Assembly: GCF_000701365.1 (NCBI RefSeq)
Contig: NZ_JNIK01000021.1
Coordinates: 1-64,000 of the forward strand
From: Blastococcus sp. URHD0036
GTDB taxonomy: Bacteria; Actinomycetota; Actinomycetes; Mycobacteriales; Geodermatophilaceae
Reading direction: 5' to 3'
Length of the DNA: 64,000 nt
The position numbers and the translations under genes were made by a program. The notes below the pieces were generated by a model that worked only from the letters and a program-made list of their open reading frames with translations, had not been told where the DNA came from and ran no database searches. Positions 1 through 9,041 of the stretch are shown here, one piece after another; positions within the stretch are counted from its first letter, which is position 1, and each line of letters starts with the position of its first letter.

Positions 1-374
1 GCGCCCGGCTGCAGCCGGCGCAGCACGTGGAACAGCGCGATGAAGATCGGGATCTGCGGCAGGATCGGCAGACAGCCGGCCAGCGGGTTGACCCCGCGCT
101 CCTTCTGCAGCTTCATCATGGCCTCGGAGAAGCCCTGCCGGTCCGACCCGTACTGCTTGCGCAGCTTCTGGATCTCCGGCTGGAGCTCCTGCATCGCCCG
201 CTGGCTCTTCACCTGCTTGATGAACAACCGGAACAGCAGGATCCGGATCGTGACCACCAGCATCACGATCGACAACGCCCAGGTGATGCCCGAGGCGGGA
301 TCCAGGAACGTGGAGAACAGTGCGTGCCACTGCTTCATCACCCACGCGATCGCGGTGTACAGCCAATCGAGCAT
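1..374 (-). CDS. yidC: Membrane protein insertase YidC/Oxa1 family (5' part, runs off the window)
   Basis: Inserts and folds inner-membrane proteins, alone or with SecYEG. About 124 N-terminal residues are visible, starting at the ATG at 374. They contain a hydrophobic segment near residues 30-50, then the basic cytoplasmic stretch FIKQVKSQRAMQELQPEIQK, a KYGSDR-like turn, and the start of the next segment (PLAGCLPILPQIPIFIALFH), all typical of the YidC core. The upstream neighbours are a DUF6412-like gene and grpB rather than yidD, rnpA and rpmH, so this is probably a second YidC paralogue and not the copy near the replication origin. The 3' part lies outside the window. Confidence 0.9.
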   Translation of the reverse strand, partial: MLDWLYTAIAWVMKQWHALFSTFLDPASGITWALSIVMLVVTIRILLFRLFIKQVKSQRAMQELQPEIQKLRKQYGSDRQGFSEAMMKLQKERGVNPLAGCLPILPQIPIFIALFHVLRRLQPG

Positions 375-458
375 GAACGAACCTGCCTATCCGTCGAGAG
401 GGCATGACTGACGGACGGCTGAACCCAGGGGCGCGCTACGCGCTCGGCGATCGGGGGG

Positions 459-746
459 TCAGCCGCGGCAGGGCTGCGGTGCGCGCGGGAGCGGTCTCCC
501 GGGCGCCGACGGATGACTCACCCGCTGGAAGACACCCTGTCGGTGCTGTTCCTCGCCGGAGACGCGAACGCCGGCGCGCAGCGAGGGCGCCTCACGTCGG
601 ACGGCACCCAGGGCGCGCGCCACGACGCTCGCGATGACGACCCCGAGAACTGCGATGCCCGAGACCGTGGAGGACTCGACCGGTGCCGCGCTGACCAAGA
701 AGGGCAGCGTCATCAGCGCGACGAGGATCCCCGACCACTCACTCAT
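459..746 (-). CDS. Small membrane protein, DUF6412-like
   Basis: A 95-residue protein of unknown function. The N-terminal half has two short hydrophobic segments (about residues 4-20 and 28-45). The C-terminus ends in a Pro/Arg-rich tail containing SAPGRPLPRAP, which resembles the tail of the actinobacterial DUF6412 family that accompanies yidC. It lies 84 bp upstream of yidC on the same strand and may be co-transcribed with it. The start was taken at ATG 746; an in-frame upstream start at 809 would add 21 residues. The family assignment is from memory of the tail motif and is tentative. Confidence 0.6.
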   Translation of the reverse strand: MSEWSGILVALMTLPFLVSAAPVESSTVSGIAVLGVVIASVVARALGAVRREAPSLRAGVRVSGEEQHRQGVFQRVSHPSAPGRPLPRAPQPCRG

Positions 747-894
747 GGCTGGGCGCGCGGGCACGTCGACAGTGTCTCGGGCTCCCCCCGGTTCCACAAC
801 CGCCTGCACCCGCCCGTATGGCGCGACGATTCGGACCTGAGCGGCTCCCTGAGCGACCGGCTCGAGGACACGACCGTCCCCCGAGGAGCCGCCG

Positions 895-1410
895 TCAACT
901 GGCGACTATCCGCTGCACGAAGTCGGCCTTGCGAGCCGTGTACTCGCTCCAGTCGTCGGTCGATCGGGCGATCTCCCGCTTCAGCGCCACGTACGCCTCG
1001 AGCAGTGCCCGGTCCGCTCGCAGCGCGTCGCGGAACCTCGTCCGGCGACGCCACTCCGCCCCAGCGAGGTCCACGACGTGCACCACCGTCACGCGCTGCT
1101 GATCGACCATCCGTGCCAGCCAGGAGTGGCGTTCGCCCTCTGCCGTACGGCGTATCCCGTCCAGCTGGTAGCCCGCCTGCCTGAGGCGGGTTATCGCGGA
1201 GTCGTGCTGCTCGGGCTCGACGCCCACGAGGACGTCGACGACGTCCTTGCTCTCGATCGCCAACGCCGTCGAACCGATGTGTTCGATCTCCGGCACGTGC
1301 CCGAGACTCGCGCGGAGCACGGCCATCTCGTGGTCGAACCGGCGCGACCAGCCGGCGTCGTCTGGAGGGACCAACCGCACAGGGCACGGTAGAACGGACG
1401 CGCCGAGCAC
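895..1410 (-). CDS. GrpB family protein
   Basis: A member of the GrpB/UPF0157 family, which has a nucleotidyltransferase-like fold. Its cellular role is poorly defined; some members are fused to or annotated with CoaE. The N-terminus RLVPPDDAGWSRRF and the signature EHIGSTALAIESKDVVDVLV match the family's conserved GST...(K)..iDi core. The length of 161-171 residues is normal. Two GTG starts are possible (1410 and 1380); neither has a clear Shine-Dalgarno sequence, and the longer form is given. It is on the same strand as its neighbours but with loose spacing, so an operon is not evident. Confidence 0.8.
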   Translation of the reverse strand: MLGASVLPCPVRLVPPDDAGWSRRFDHEMAVLRASLGHVPEIEHIGSTALAIESKDVVDVLVGVEPEQHDSAITRLRQAGYQLDGIRRTAEGERHSWLARMVDQQRVTVVHVVDLAGAEWRRRTRFRDALRADRALLEAYVALKREIARSTDDWSEYTARKADFVQRIVAS

Positions 1411-1513
1411 ATCGCTCGAGCAGCCGACGGGGTGCGCGGAAGCCGCACTTTCCGCCTGGACATGCGGCCTCAGCGCACACGCTCGAGAACCGCCGAGTGC
1501 GTGGTGGCCGAAC

Positions 1514-2248
1514 CTAGAAGCGGCGCTCGCCGGGATCGGTCTGCAGGGTCTGGCCCGACTCCGCGGGGCTCCCGGCCGGCAAGGCCTGGTCGCGACCCGC
1601 TTCCGGGGTGCGGCCGAGGTCCTCTCCGGCGGCCAGGAGAGTGGCCACCACGTAGACCAGGACGGCGACGAACGGGGCCACGGCCAGGGCCGGCATCGAC
1701 GCCAGCTCCAGCCGCGTGGTGACCGTCGCGCCGACGTCGGTGAGGTCCTCGGCGGTCGGGCCGGGTCCCAGCAGCTCCCCCAGCTGCCAGGCCAGCACCC
1801 CGGCCAGGCCCGTGCCGACCGCGAGGGCGGCCAGCAGGGTGACCCCGCGCCGGCGGCGCAGCAGCCAGCCGCCGATCCCGGCCAGCAGGCCGAGCCCACC
1901 CAGGATCAGCACGAAGACGCCGTCGTCGGCGGCGAACAGCTCCGAGGACGTGTCGCCCAGCGCCTGCACCGCGCCGTCGGCGAGGACGCGGTAGTCCTCG
2001 CGCGGAGCCAGCAGCCACCACAGGAGGCCGGCGGGGATCCCGGCGAGCACGAGGACGGCGGTCAGCCGCAGCGCCGGCGCGAGGTCGGCACGCAGCTCGG
2101 CCACCCCGCCCCAGCGGCCGGCGACGGCAGCCGCCCGTCGCTCGACGTGCCGTCCGACGGTGGCCGGAACCCCCGCTTCCGGGGCAGCCGGCAGCGGACC
2201 GGCGGTGTCACTCACCCCTCCAGTGAACCCTCCCGAGCTGGACGTCAT
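1514..2248 (-). CDS. Four-helix membrane protein (DUF2567-like)
   Basis: A 244-residue protein with about four membrane segments: LRLTAVLVLAGIPAGLLWWL, the FVLILGGLGLLAGIGGWLL region, an Ala/Leu segment after the RRRRG loop, and a final one near MPALAVAPFVAVLVYVV. The topology and the PAGLLWWLLAP motif resemble actinobacterial DUF2567 membrane proteins, whose function is unknown. It begins 10 bp after the dnaE1 stop, so it is very likely in the dnaE1 transcript. The start was placed at ATG 2248 because the longer frame runs into dnaE1. The family name is tentative. Confidence 0.7.
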   Translation of the reverse strand: MTSSSGGFTGGVSDTAGPLPAAPEAGVPATVGRHVERRAAAVAGRWGGVAELRADLAPALRLTAVLVLAGIPAGLLWWLLAPREDYRVLADGAVQALGDTSSELFAADDGVFVLILGGLGLLAGIGGWLLRRRRGVTLLAALAVGTGLAGVLAWQLGELLGPGPTAEDLTDVGATVTTRLELASMPALAVAPFVAVLVYVVATLLAAGEDLGRTPEAGRDQALPAGSPAESGQTLQTDPGERRF

Positions 2249-2258
2249 CGGCAGGGGC

Positions 2259-5200
2259 TCAGAGCAGCGCGACGCTGGTCGGCCCGAGCAGTGCCTTGAT
2301 GTCACCCATCAGCGCGGTGCTCGGCCGCACCCGCAGCCCCTGGTCCAGCCGCAGCACCGTCTCGCGGGCGCCGTTGACCAGCTTGAGCTGCACCTCGGTG
2401 GTCCCCGGGTGGCTGCCGAGGACCTCGCGGAGCCGCTCGACCACCGGCGGGGTGCATCGGGCGGCCGGCATGGAGACGAGCACCGGCCCGCGCGGCCCCT
2501 CGGTGAGCTCGGGGACGGTCACCTCGGACCCGAAGAGCGACGGCTGGTCGTCGCGCCGGCTGATCCGGCCCTTGACCACGACGATCTGGTCGCGGACGAC
2601 CTTCTCCGACACCTCGGCCCAGGTCTTGGGGAAGAACAGCACCTCGATGCCGGACTCGAGGTCCTCCAGCGTGGCGATGGCCCACGGTGCGCCCTGCTTG
2701 TTGGTGCGCGGGGAGACCGCAGTGAGGATGCCGGCGATCGTCACGTTCGCGCCGTCCTCGACGCCGCCGGCGTTGATCTCGGCGATCGGGGTGTCGGCGT
2801 GCGAGGTGAGCACGTGCTCGACCCCGTGCAGCGGGTGGTCGGAGACGTAGAGGCCGAGCATGTCGCGCTCGAACATCAGCCGCTCGTTCTTCGACCAGTC
2901 CGCCGTCGGGATGGTGATGTCCAGGGCCCCGGCGAACGGGTCGTCGGCCGGGTCGTCGCCGCCGAAGCTGCCGAAGAGGTCGAACTGGCCCTCGGCCTCC
3001 TTGCGCTTGAGGCCCATCGCGGAGTCGACGGCCTGCGCGTGCACGGCGACGATCCCCTGCCGGGAGTGCCCCATGGAGTCGAACGCGCCGGCCTTGGCCA
3101 GGGACTCGATGACCTTCTTGTTGCAGGCCACCGTGTCGATCTTCTTCATGAAGTCGGCGAAGTCCTTGAAGGCGCCCTTCTCCTCACGGGCCCGGACGAT
3201 CGAGTCGACGACGTTGTGGCCGACGTTGCGCACCGAGGCGAGCCCGAACCGGATGTCGGTGCCGACGGCGGTGAAGTCCCAGGACGACTCGTTCACGTCC
3301 GGCGGCAGCACCTTGATGCCCATCCGCCGGCACTCGGCCAGGTAGACGGGACGGCGGTCCTTGTCGTCCTGGACGCTGGTGAGCAGACCGGCCATGTACT
3401 CGGCCGGGTAGTTGGCCTTGAGGTACGCCGTCCAGTAGGAGACCAGGCCGTAGGCGGCCGAGTGCGCCTTGTTGAACGCGTAGTCGGCGAACGGGACGAG
3501 GATGTCCCACAGCGTCTTGACCGCCGCGGCCGAGAAGCCGTTCTCCTTCATGCCGGCCTCGAAGCCGACGTACTCGGCGTCCAGGACCGACTTCTTCTTC
3601 TTGCCCATCGCGCGGCGCAGCAGGTCGGCCTTGCCGAGGGAGTACCCGGCGACCTTCTGCGCGATCGCCATGACCTGCTCCTGGTAGACGATCAGGCCGT
3701 AGGTCTGGCCGAGGATCTCCTCCAGCGGCTCGGCGAGCTCCGGGTGGATCGGCGTGATCTCCTGCTGGCCGTTCTTGCGCAGCGCGTAGTTCGTGTGCGA
3801 GTTCGCGCCCATCGGACCGGGCCGGTAGAGCGCGCCGACGGCGGAGATGTCCTCGAAGTTGTCCGGCCGCATGAGGCGCAGCAGCGAGCGCATCGGCCCG
3901 CCGTCGAACTGGAAGACCCCGAGCGTCTCGCCCCGGGACAGCAGCGCGTAGGTCGCCGGGTCGGTGAGGTCCTTGCTGATCTCGTCGAGGTCGATCGCGT
4001 CCTTGCCGTTGGCCACGATGTTGCGCAGCGCGTCGTCGATCACCGTGAGGTTGCGCAGCCCCAGGAAGTCCATCTTGAGCAGCCCGAGCGTCTCGCACGT
4101 CGGGTAGTCGAACTGCGTGATGATCGCGCCGTCGGCCTCGCGGCGCATGATCGGGATGCTGTCGATCAGCGGGTAGCGGCCGATGATGACGCCGGCCGCG
4201 TGCACGCCCCACTGGCGCTTCAGGCCCTCGAGCTTGCGCGCCTGGTCGACGACCTCGGCGGCACCGGGGTCGGACTCGTAGCGGGCGCGGAACTCCGCGG
4301 CCTCCTTGTAGCGGTCGTGCTTGGGGTCGAAGACGCCCGACAGCGGGATGCCCTTGCCCATCACGTCCGGCGGCATGAGCTTGGTCAGCTCGTCGCCCAC
4401 CGAGAAGGGCCGGTCGAGCACGCGGGCGGCGTCCTTGATGGCGGCCTTGGCCTTGATCGTGCCGTAGGTGACGATCTGGCTGACCCGCTCCTCGCCGTAC
4501 TTCTGCGAGACGTACTGGATGACCTCGCCGCGGCGGCGGTCGTCGAAGTCGATGTCGACGTCGGGCATGGAGACGCGCTCGGGGTTGAGGAAGCGCTCGA
4601 AGATCAGCCCGTGGGCCAGCGGGTCGAGGTCGGTGATGCCCATGGCGTAGGCGGCCAGCGAGCCGGCGGCCGAGCCACGGCCCGGACCGACGCGGATGCC
4701 GTTGTCCTTGGCCCAGTTGATGAAGTCGGCGACCACGAGGAAGTACCCCGGGAAGCCCATCTGGCAGATGATCCCGGTCTCGTAGTCGGCCTGCTTGCGC
4801 ACGTGGTCGGGGATGCCGCCGGGGTAGCGCTTGTGCAGCCCGCGCTCGACCTCCTTGATGAACCAGGAGGTCTCGTCCTCGCCCTCCGGCAGCGGGAAGC
4901 GGGGCATGAGGTCCGCGCCCTCGGTGAACTGGACCTCGCACTGCTCGGCGATCAGGAGGGTGTTGTCGCAGGCCTCGGGCATCTCGGCGAACAGCGACCG
5001 CATCTCCGCGGGGCTCTTGAGGTAGTACCCGTCCCCGTTGAACCGGAAGCGGTTGGTCTCGTTCAGCCGCGACCCGGTCTGGATGCACAGGAGCGCGTCG
5101 TGGGCCTGCGCGTCCTCCTTGTGCGTGTAGTGCAGGTCGTTGGTGCCCAGCAGCGGGATGCCGAGGTCCTTGGCGATGGCCAGCAGCGCCGGCTTGGTCT

Positions 5201-5816
5201 TCTTCTCGATGGACAGCCCGTGGTCCATCACCTCGGCGTAGAAGTTCTCCTTGCCGAAGATGTCCTGGAAGTCCGCTGCGGCCTGGCGGGCCTTGTCCTC
5301 CTTGCCGGCACGCAGCCACATGTTGACCTCGCCCGAGGGGCAGCCGGTCGTGGCGATCAGGCCCTTGCCGTAGCGCTCCAGCAGGTCACGGTCGAAGCGC
5401 GGCTTGCGGTACTGGCCCTCCAGGCTGGCCAGCGAGGAGATGCGGAAGAGGTTGTGCATGCCCTCGGTGGTGCGGGCCAGCAGCGTCATGTGGGTGTACG
5501 CGGCCTTGCCGCGGTTGTTCCCGCCGTCGCCCTCCTCGTCGATCAGCTTGTCGCCGAAGTCGAACGGCGCCCGGTCGAAGCGGGAGCCGGGCGTGTAGTA
5601 GCCCTCCATGCCGATGATCGGCTTCACACCGGCCGCGTTGGCCTGCTTGTAGAAGTCGTAGGCGCCGAACACGTTGCCGTGGTCGGTCATCGCCAGCGCC
5701 GGCATCCCGTGCTCGGCGGCGGCCTTGGTCACCTCCGGGAGCTTCGCCGCGCCGTCCAGCATCGAGTACTCGGTGTGGACGTGCAGGTGGACGAAGGAGT
5801 CGGGGGTGCTGCTCAC
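2259..5816 (-). CDS. dnaE1: DNA polymerase III alpha subunit, replicative (DnaE1)
   Basis: The catalytic subunit of the replicative polymerase. The 1185-residue protein begins with an intact PHP domain (H10, H12 and H14 in VHLHVHTEYSMLDGA), which in actinobacterial DnaE1 supplies 3'-5' proofreading. The polymerase core carries the catalytic acidic motif PDVDIDFDDRRRG (about residues 416-430). A helix-hairpin-helix and an OB-fold (around ANVTIAGILTAV, residue 1025) follow. The start is GTG 5816. A 193-bp gap separates it from the GNAT gene upstream, so it probably has its own promoter there. No LexA box was seen in that gap, in contrast to dnaE2 at 49221-53045. Confidence 0.98.
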   Translation of the reverse strand: MSSTPDSFVHLHVHTEYSMLDGAAKLPEVTKAAAEHGMPALAMTDHGNVFGAYDFYKQANAAGVKPIIGMEGYYTPGSRFDRAPFDFGDKLIDEEGDGGNNRGKAAYTHMTLLARTTEGMHNLFRISSLASLEGQYRKPRFDRDLLERYGKGLIATTGCPSGEVNMWLRAGKEDKARQAAADFQDIFGKENFYAEVMDHGLSIEKKTKPALLAIAKDLGIPLLGTNDLHYTHKEDAQAHDALLCIQTGSRLNETNRFRFNGDGYYLKSPAEMRSLFAEMPEACDNTLLIAEQCEVQFTEGADLMPRFPLPEGEDETSWFIKEVERGLHKRYPGGIPDHVRKQADYETGIICQMGFPGYFLVVADFINWAKDNGIRVGPGRGSAAGSLAAYAMGITDLDPLAHGLIFERFLNPERVSMPDVDIDFDDRRRGEVIQYVSQKYGEERVSQIVTYGTIKAKAAIKDAARVLDRPFSVGDELTKLMPPDVMGKGIPLSGVFDPKHDRYKEAAEFRARYESDPGAAEVVDQARKLEGLKRQWGVHAAGVIIGRYPLIDSIPIMRREADGAIITQFDYPTCETLGLLKMDFLGLRNLTVIDDALRNIVANGKDAIDLDEISKDLTDPATYALLSRGETLGVFQFDGGPMRSLLRLMRPDNFEDISAVGALYRPGPMGANSHTNYALRKNGQQEITPIHPELAEPLEEILGQTYGLIVYQEQVMAIAQKVAGYSLGKADLLRRAMGKKKKSVLDAEYVGFEAGMKENGFSAAAVKTLWDILVPFADYAFNKAHSAAYGLVSYWTAYLKANYPAEYMAGLLTSVQDDKDRRPVYLAECRRMGIKVLPPDVNESSWDFTAVGTDIRFGLASVRNVGHNVVDSIVRAREEKGAFKDFADFMKKIDTVACNKKVIESLAKAGAFDSMGHSRQGIVAVHAQAVDSAMGLKRKEAEGQFDLFGSFGGDDPADDPFAGALDITIPTADWSKNERLMFERDMLGLYVSDHPLHGVEHVLTSHADTPIAEINAGGVEDGANVTIAGILTAVSPRTNKQGAPWAIATLEDLESGIEVLFFPKTWAEVSEKVVRDQIVVVKGRISRRDDQPSLFGSEVTVPELTEGPRGPVLVSMPAARCTPPVVERLREVLGSHPGTTEVQLKLVNGARETVLRLDQGLRVRPSTALMGDIKALLGPTSVALL

Positions 5817-6009
5817 GGACGGTCGTGCTCCTCAGTGGTCGTGCCTGCCCGCCGTCGGGATCCGGCGGACGACCGGCGGGGAAGACCGGTGCTGCGGGTG
5901 CCCTGTGTGTCGCCGAGGGCGGGGTCGGACGGTGCCCCGATCCTCGCACCGAAGAGGTCTACTCCGGGGGACCGACAGGAAGGTGTCTCGACACAGTCGG
6001 ACCGATCCC

Positions 6010-6432
6010 TCACAGCACCCGGCGCATGGTGACGTGCCGGATCCCCGCCTCCTCGAACTCCTCACCCACCGCCGTGTAGCCGGCCCGCTCCCAGAAGCCA
6101 CGCGCCCCCACCTGCGCGTGGATCTCCACCTCCGGCAGGCCCCGCCGGGCCGCTTCGGCGTGCAGCACCGCGAGCACCGCGGCACCGTGGCCGCCGCCGC
6201 GGGCGCCGGCGTCGACCGCCATCCGGCCGATCACGCCTCTGCCGTCCCGCTCGAACAGCCGGCCGGTGGCGACGACCCGGCCGGAGTCGTCCCGGCCGAC
6301 CGCGTGCACCGCCACGGCGTCGGTGGCGTCCTGCTCCATCTCCGGCGGCACGCCCTGCTCCTGCACGAAGACGCGGGTGCGCAGCGCCACCACCTCCGGC
6401 ATGTCCGCCGGCTGCGCGACCGCCGCGCTCAC
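6010..6432 (-). CDS. GNAT family N-acetyltransferase (ElaA-like)
   Basis: A 140-residue acetyltransferase; the substrate is unknown. It has the GNAT core: an N-terminal VFVQEQGVPPEMEQD region typical of ElaA/YjcF-like members, the acetyl-CoA loop near VIGRMAVDAGARGGGHGAAV, and the C-terminal HAQVGARGFWERAGYTAVGEEF motif. The GTG start at 6432 overlaps the stop of the CPBP protease gene by 4 bp (GTGA), which implies translational coupling. The acceptor-binding region gives no substrate clue. Confidence 0.88.
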   Translation of the reverse strand: MSAAVAQPADMPEVVALRTRVFVQEQGVPPEMEQDATDAVAVHAVGRDDSGRVVATGRLFERDGRGVIGRMAVDAGARGGGHGAAVLAVLHAEAARRGLPEVEIHAQVGARGFWERAGYTAVGEEFEEAGIRHVTMRRVL

Positions 6433-7211
6433 CGCACGCCCGCCGAGGGCAGCGCCCGGCTGGGGACGGCGAGGAAGCGGAGGTCGATCAGCGCGTGGAG
6501 CAGGACGGGCAGCAGCAGCGAGCCGGTGTCGAGGTACAGCGCCGCCATGACCGCGCCGAGGACGGCGGTCGTCAGCACACCGCCCACCCCCTGGTAGGCG
6601 TGGGCCAGCCCGAACGCGACCGCGGCCACGGCCACCAGCGCGAGGTCGGGCAGGTCCCCGGCGATCGCCGTGACCACCGCCAGGAAGAAGCCGCGGTAGA
6701 GCCACTCCTCGCAGATGCCGGCGGTGAGCCCGACCACGGTGAACAGCCGCCGCTCCGACCGCGTCCGCGGCAGCAGCGCCAGGGTGGCGTGCACGGGCAG
6801 CTCCGCGTGCCGACCGGCCGCCGCGTCCGCCGCCGGCGCGGGGAGCTCGTGGAGCACGCCGCCGCGCAGCGCGCGGGTGGAGGCGACGACGAAGACGACG
6901 ACCAGCAGCGCCAGCCCGCCGGCGACGGGGCCGGGCCAGCCGTCGGGCCAGGCCAGCCCCACCGCGGCGGCGTCGACGTCCGGCGCCGACCACCAGATGA
7001 CCAGCGCCAGCAGCGCCAGCCCCCACTCCAGGATCAGCAGCCGGAGGTAGAAGGAGCGCCGCGCCCCGGCGTCGGTGCGCAGCCGCCCCTCGAAGCGGCG
7101 GTGCAGCACCGCGCCGACCACCGGTTCCCCGGCGACGAGGTAGACGGCGACGGCGACGGCCGACAGCGCCGCCGGACCGTAGTCGGCGAGCGACGTCGGC
7201 AGCCCGTCCAT
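6429..7211 (-). CDS. CPBP family intramembrane glutamic endopeptidase
   Basis: A 260-residue membrane protein of the CPBP (Abi/CAAX) protease family, which cleaves within or next to membranes. It has roughly seven to eight hydrophobic segments and the catalytic motif EEWLYRG (EExxxR), followed by conserved histidines in LAHAYQGVGG and HALIDL. The ATG start at 7211 is 14 bp downstream of the rluD stop. It overlaps the GNAT gene by 4 bp, so the two probably act or are expressed together. The natural substrate cannot be deduced. Confidence 0.88.
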   Translation of the reverse strand: MDGLPTSLADYGPAALSAVAVAVYLVAGEPVVGAVLHRRFEGRLRTDAGARRSFYLRLLILEWGLALLALVIWWSAPDVDAAAVGLAWPDGWPGPVAGGLALLVVVFVVASTRALRGGVLHELPAPAADAAAGRHAELPVHATLALLPRTRSERRLFTVVGLTAGICEEWLYRGFFLAVVTAIAGDLPDLALVAVAAVAFGLAHAYQGVGGVLTTAVLGAVMAALYLDTGSLLLPVLLHALIDLRFLAVPSRALPSAGVR

Positions 7212-7225
7212 CCCTGACCCCGGTC

Positions 7226-8164
7226 CTACCCCTGGGCCTCGGCCCGGAGGATCGCCAGGGCGCCGGCCAGGTCGGCGGGGTAGTCGCTGGTGAACTCCAC
7301 CCACCGGCCGTCCGCCGGGTGCGCGAAGCCGAGCCGGACGGCGTGCAGCCACTGCCGCGACACCCCGAGCCGGGCGGACAGGGTCGGGTCGGCGCCGTAG
7401 AGCGGATCGCCCACGCACGGGTGGCGCATCGCGGCGAAGTGCACCCGGATCTGGTGGGTGCGGCCGGTCTCGAGGTGGACGTCGACCAGGCTCGCGGCCC
7501 GGAAGGCCTCGATCACCTCGTAGTGGGTCACCGACGGCCGGCCGCCGCTGACGACGGCGAACTTCCAGTCGTGCTTCGGATGCCGGTCGATGGGCGCGTC
7601 GATGGTGCCCTTCGTCGGGTCGGGGTGGCCCTGCACGAGGGCGTGGTAGCCCTTGTCGACCGTCCGCTCCTTGAACGCCGCCTTGAGCGCGGTGTAGGCC
7701 CGCTCGCTCTTCGCCACGACCATCAGCCCGGTCGTGGCGGCGTCCAGCCGGTGGACGACGCCCTGGCGCTCGGCGGCACCGGAGGTGGAGACGCGGTAGC
7801 CCGCGGCCGCGAGCCCGCCGATCACGGTCGGCCCGTCCCAGCCCGGGGAGGGGTGGGCGGCGACCCCGACCGGCTTGTCGACGACGACGAGGTCGTCGTC
7901 GTCGTACACGACCGCCATGCCGGGGACCGGCTGCGGCGCGGCGGGCTCACCGGGCGGCGGCGGGAGCTCGACCTCCAGCCAGCTGCCGCCGGACAGCCGG
8001 TCGCCCTTGTCGCGCACCCGCCCGTCGACGACCACCGCGCCGGCGTCGGCGAGGTCCGCGGCGGCGGTCCGGGTCAGCCCGAACAGCCGGCTGAGCGCCT
8101 GGTCGACCCGCTGGCCCTCCAGCCCGTCCGGCACCGGCAGCGCGCGGTGCAGGCCGGAGGTCAC
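7226..8164 (-). CDS. rluD: Ribosomal large-subunit pseudouridine synthase, RluA/RluD family
   Basis: Converts specific uridines in 23S rRNA to pseudouridine. The 312-residue protein has an N-terminal S4 RNA-binding domain (about residues 15-65, with [14 protein letters not shown]) and a catalytic domain. The catalytic aspartate lies in the [15 protein letters not shown] motif (about residue 140), followed by [16 protein letters not shown]. The GTG start is at 8164, 54 bp after lspA. The lspA-rluD order is common in actinobacteria, which supports the RluD assignment, although the exact modified site is not evident from sequence. Confidence 0.95.
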   Translation of the reverse strand: MTSGLHRALPVPDGLEGQRVDQALSRLFGLTRTAAADLADAGAVVVDGRVRDKGDRLSGGSWLEVELPPPPGEPAAPQPVPGMAVVYDDDDLVVVDKPVGVAAHPSPGWDGPTVIGGLAAAGYRVSTSGAAERQGVVHRLDAATTGLMVVAKSERAYTALKAAFKERTVDKGYHALVQGHPDPTKGTIDAPIDRHPKHDWKFAVVSGGRPSVTHYEVIEAFRAASLVDVHLETGRTHQIRVHFAAMRHPCVGDPLYGADPTLSARLGVSRQWLHAVRLGFAHPADGRWVEFTSDYPADLAGALAILRAEAQG

Positions 8165-8218
8165 GAGTCCATTGTGACCGGTGGGAGCGACAGCCGGACC
8201 CCGCTCGACGGACGCGGC

Positions 8219-8815
8219 TCAGCCACGGTCGCCGTCCGCATCGCCCGCGCCCGCCCGCGACCCGTCGAACTCGATCCCCCGCAGCGCCAGCACCGCACCC
8301 AGGATCCCGCCGCAGGTGATCGCCGAGTCGGCGAGGTTGAAGATCGGGAAGAACTCGCCACCCGGCGCGAACACCGAGATGAAGTCGACGACGCCACCGC
8401 GCAGGAACCCGGGATCGCGGAACACCCGGTCCAGCAGGTTGCCCACGGCGCCGCCGAGCACCAGGCCGAGCGCGATCGCCCAGCCCAGGGAGAACAACCG
8501 GCGGGACGCGCGCACGATGACGACCGCGACGGCCACGGCGATCAGCGTGAACACCACGGTGAAGCCCTCGGCGAAGGAGAACGCGGCGCCGGTGTTGCGT
8601 GCGTGGGTGAGGTGCAGCGCCCCGCCCAGCAGCCGGACGTCCTCCCCGCGGTCGAGGGTGGCGACCACGATCAGCTTGCTGGCGATGTCGAGCAGCAGGA
8701 CGCCGGCGGCGATCGCCAGCAGCAGCCGGGTCCGGGGCCGGCGCTCCGGCGCGGTGCTCGCCGGGGTGGCTCCCGGCTCGTCGCCACGGGCGTCCTCGGA
8801 CTCAGCGGACAGCAC
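8219..8815 (-). CDS. lspA: Lipoprotein signal peptidase (signal peptidase II)
   Basis: Cleaves the signal peptide of prolipoproteins in the cytoplasmic membrane after lipidation. The 198-residue protein has a roughly 28-residue polar N-terminal extension and then four membrane segments. The two catalytic aspartates are in GNLLDR (about residue 128) and FNLADS (about 160), and ARNTGAAFSF is also conserved. A Gly/Asp-rich tail follows the last helix. The GTG start at 8815 sits in a 226-bp divergent gap shared with mqo. Confidence 0.96.
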   Translation of the reverse strand: MLSAESEDARGDEPGATPASTAPERRPRTRLLLAIAAGVLLLDIASKLIVVATLDRGEDVRLLGGALHLTHARNTGAAFSFAEGFTVVFTLIAVAVAVVIVRASRRLFSLGWAIALGLVLGGAVGNLLDRVFRDPGFLRGGVVDFISVFAPGGEFFPIFNLADSAITCGGILGAVLALRGIEFDGSRAGAGDADGDRG

Positions 8816-9041
8816 GCGCTCCAGGGATCTCGGGGGCCGGAGGTGGCCGGCCGGCGGCCCGACCTTACCGTTGAGCGGGTTCCCGCCCGGCCCGCCGCGG
8901 CCGGTCCCGGCGTACCACCGGCGTCCGCGTGATCCATGTCATGACGGGTACGACGCATCTCACACCGATGAGGGAGCGTGCCCGGGCCTGCGAGGGCCGA
9001 TGGTCGGTGTTGGACCTTCTACCCGGCCAGAGAGGCAACGC

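Noticed and set aside
2160-6032. A 1290-residue open frame antisense to dnaE1
   Set aside because: A shadow frame caused by high GC content; its product is low-complexity Val/Asp/Leu/Arg-rich and dnaE1 on the other strand is unmistakable.
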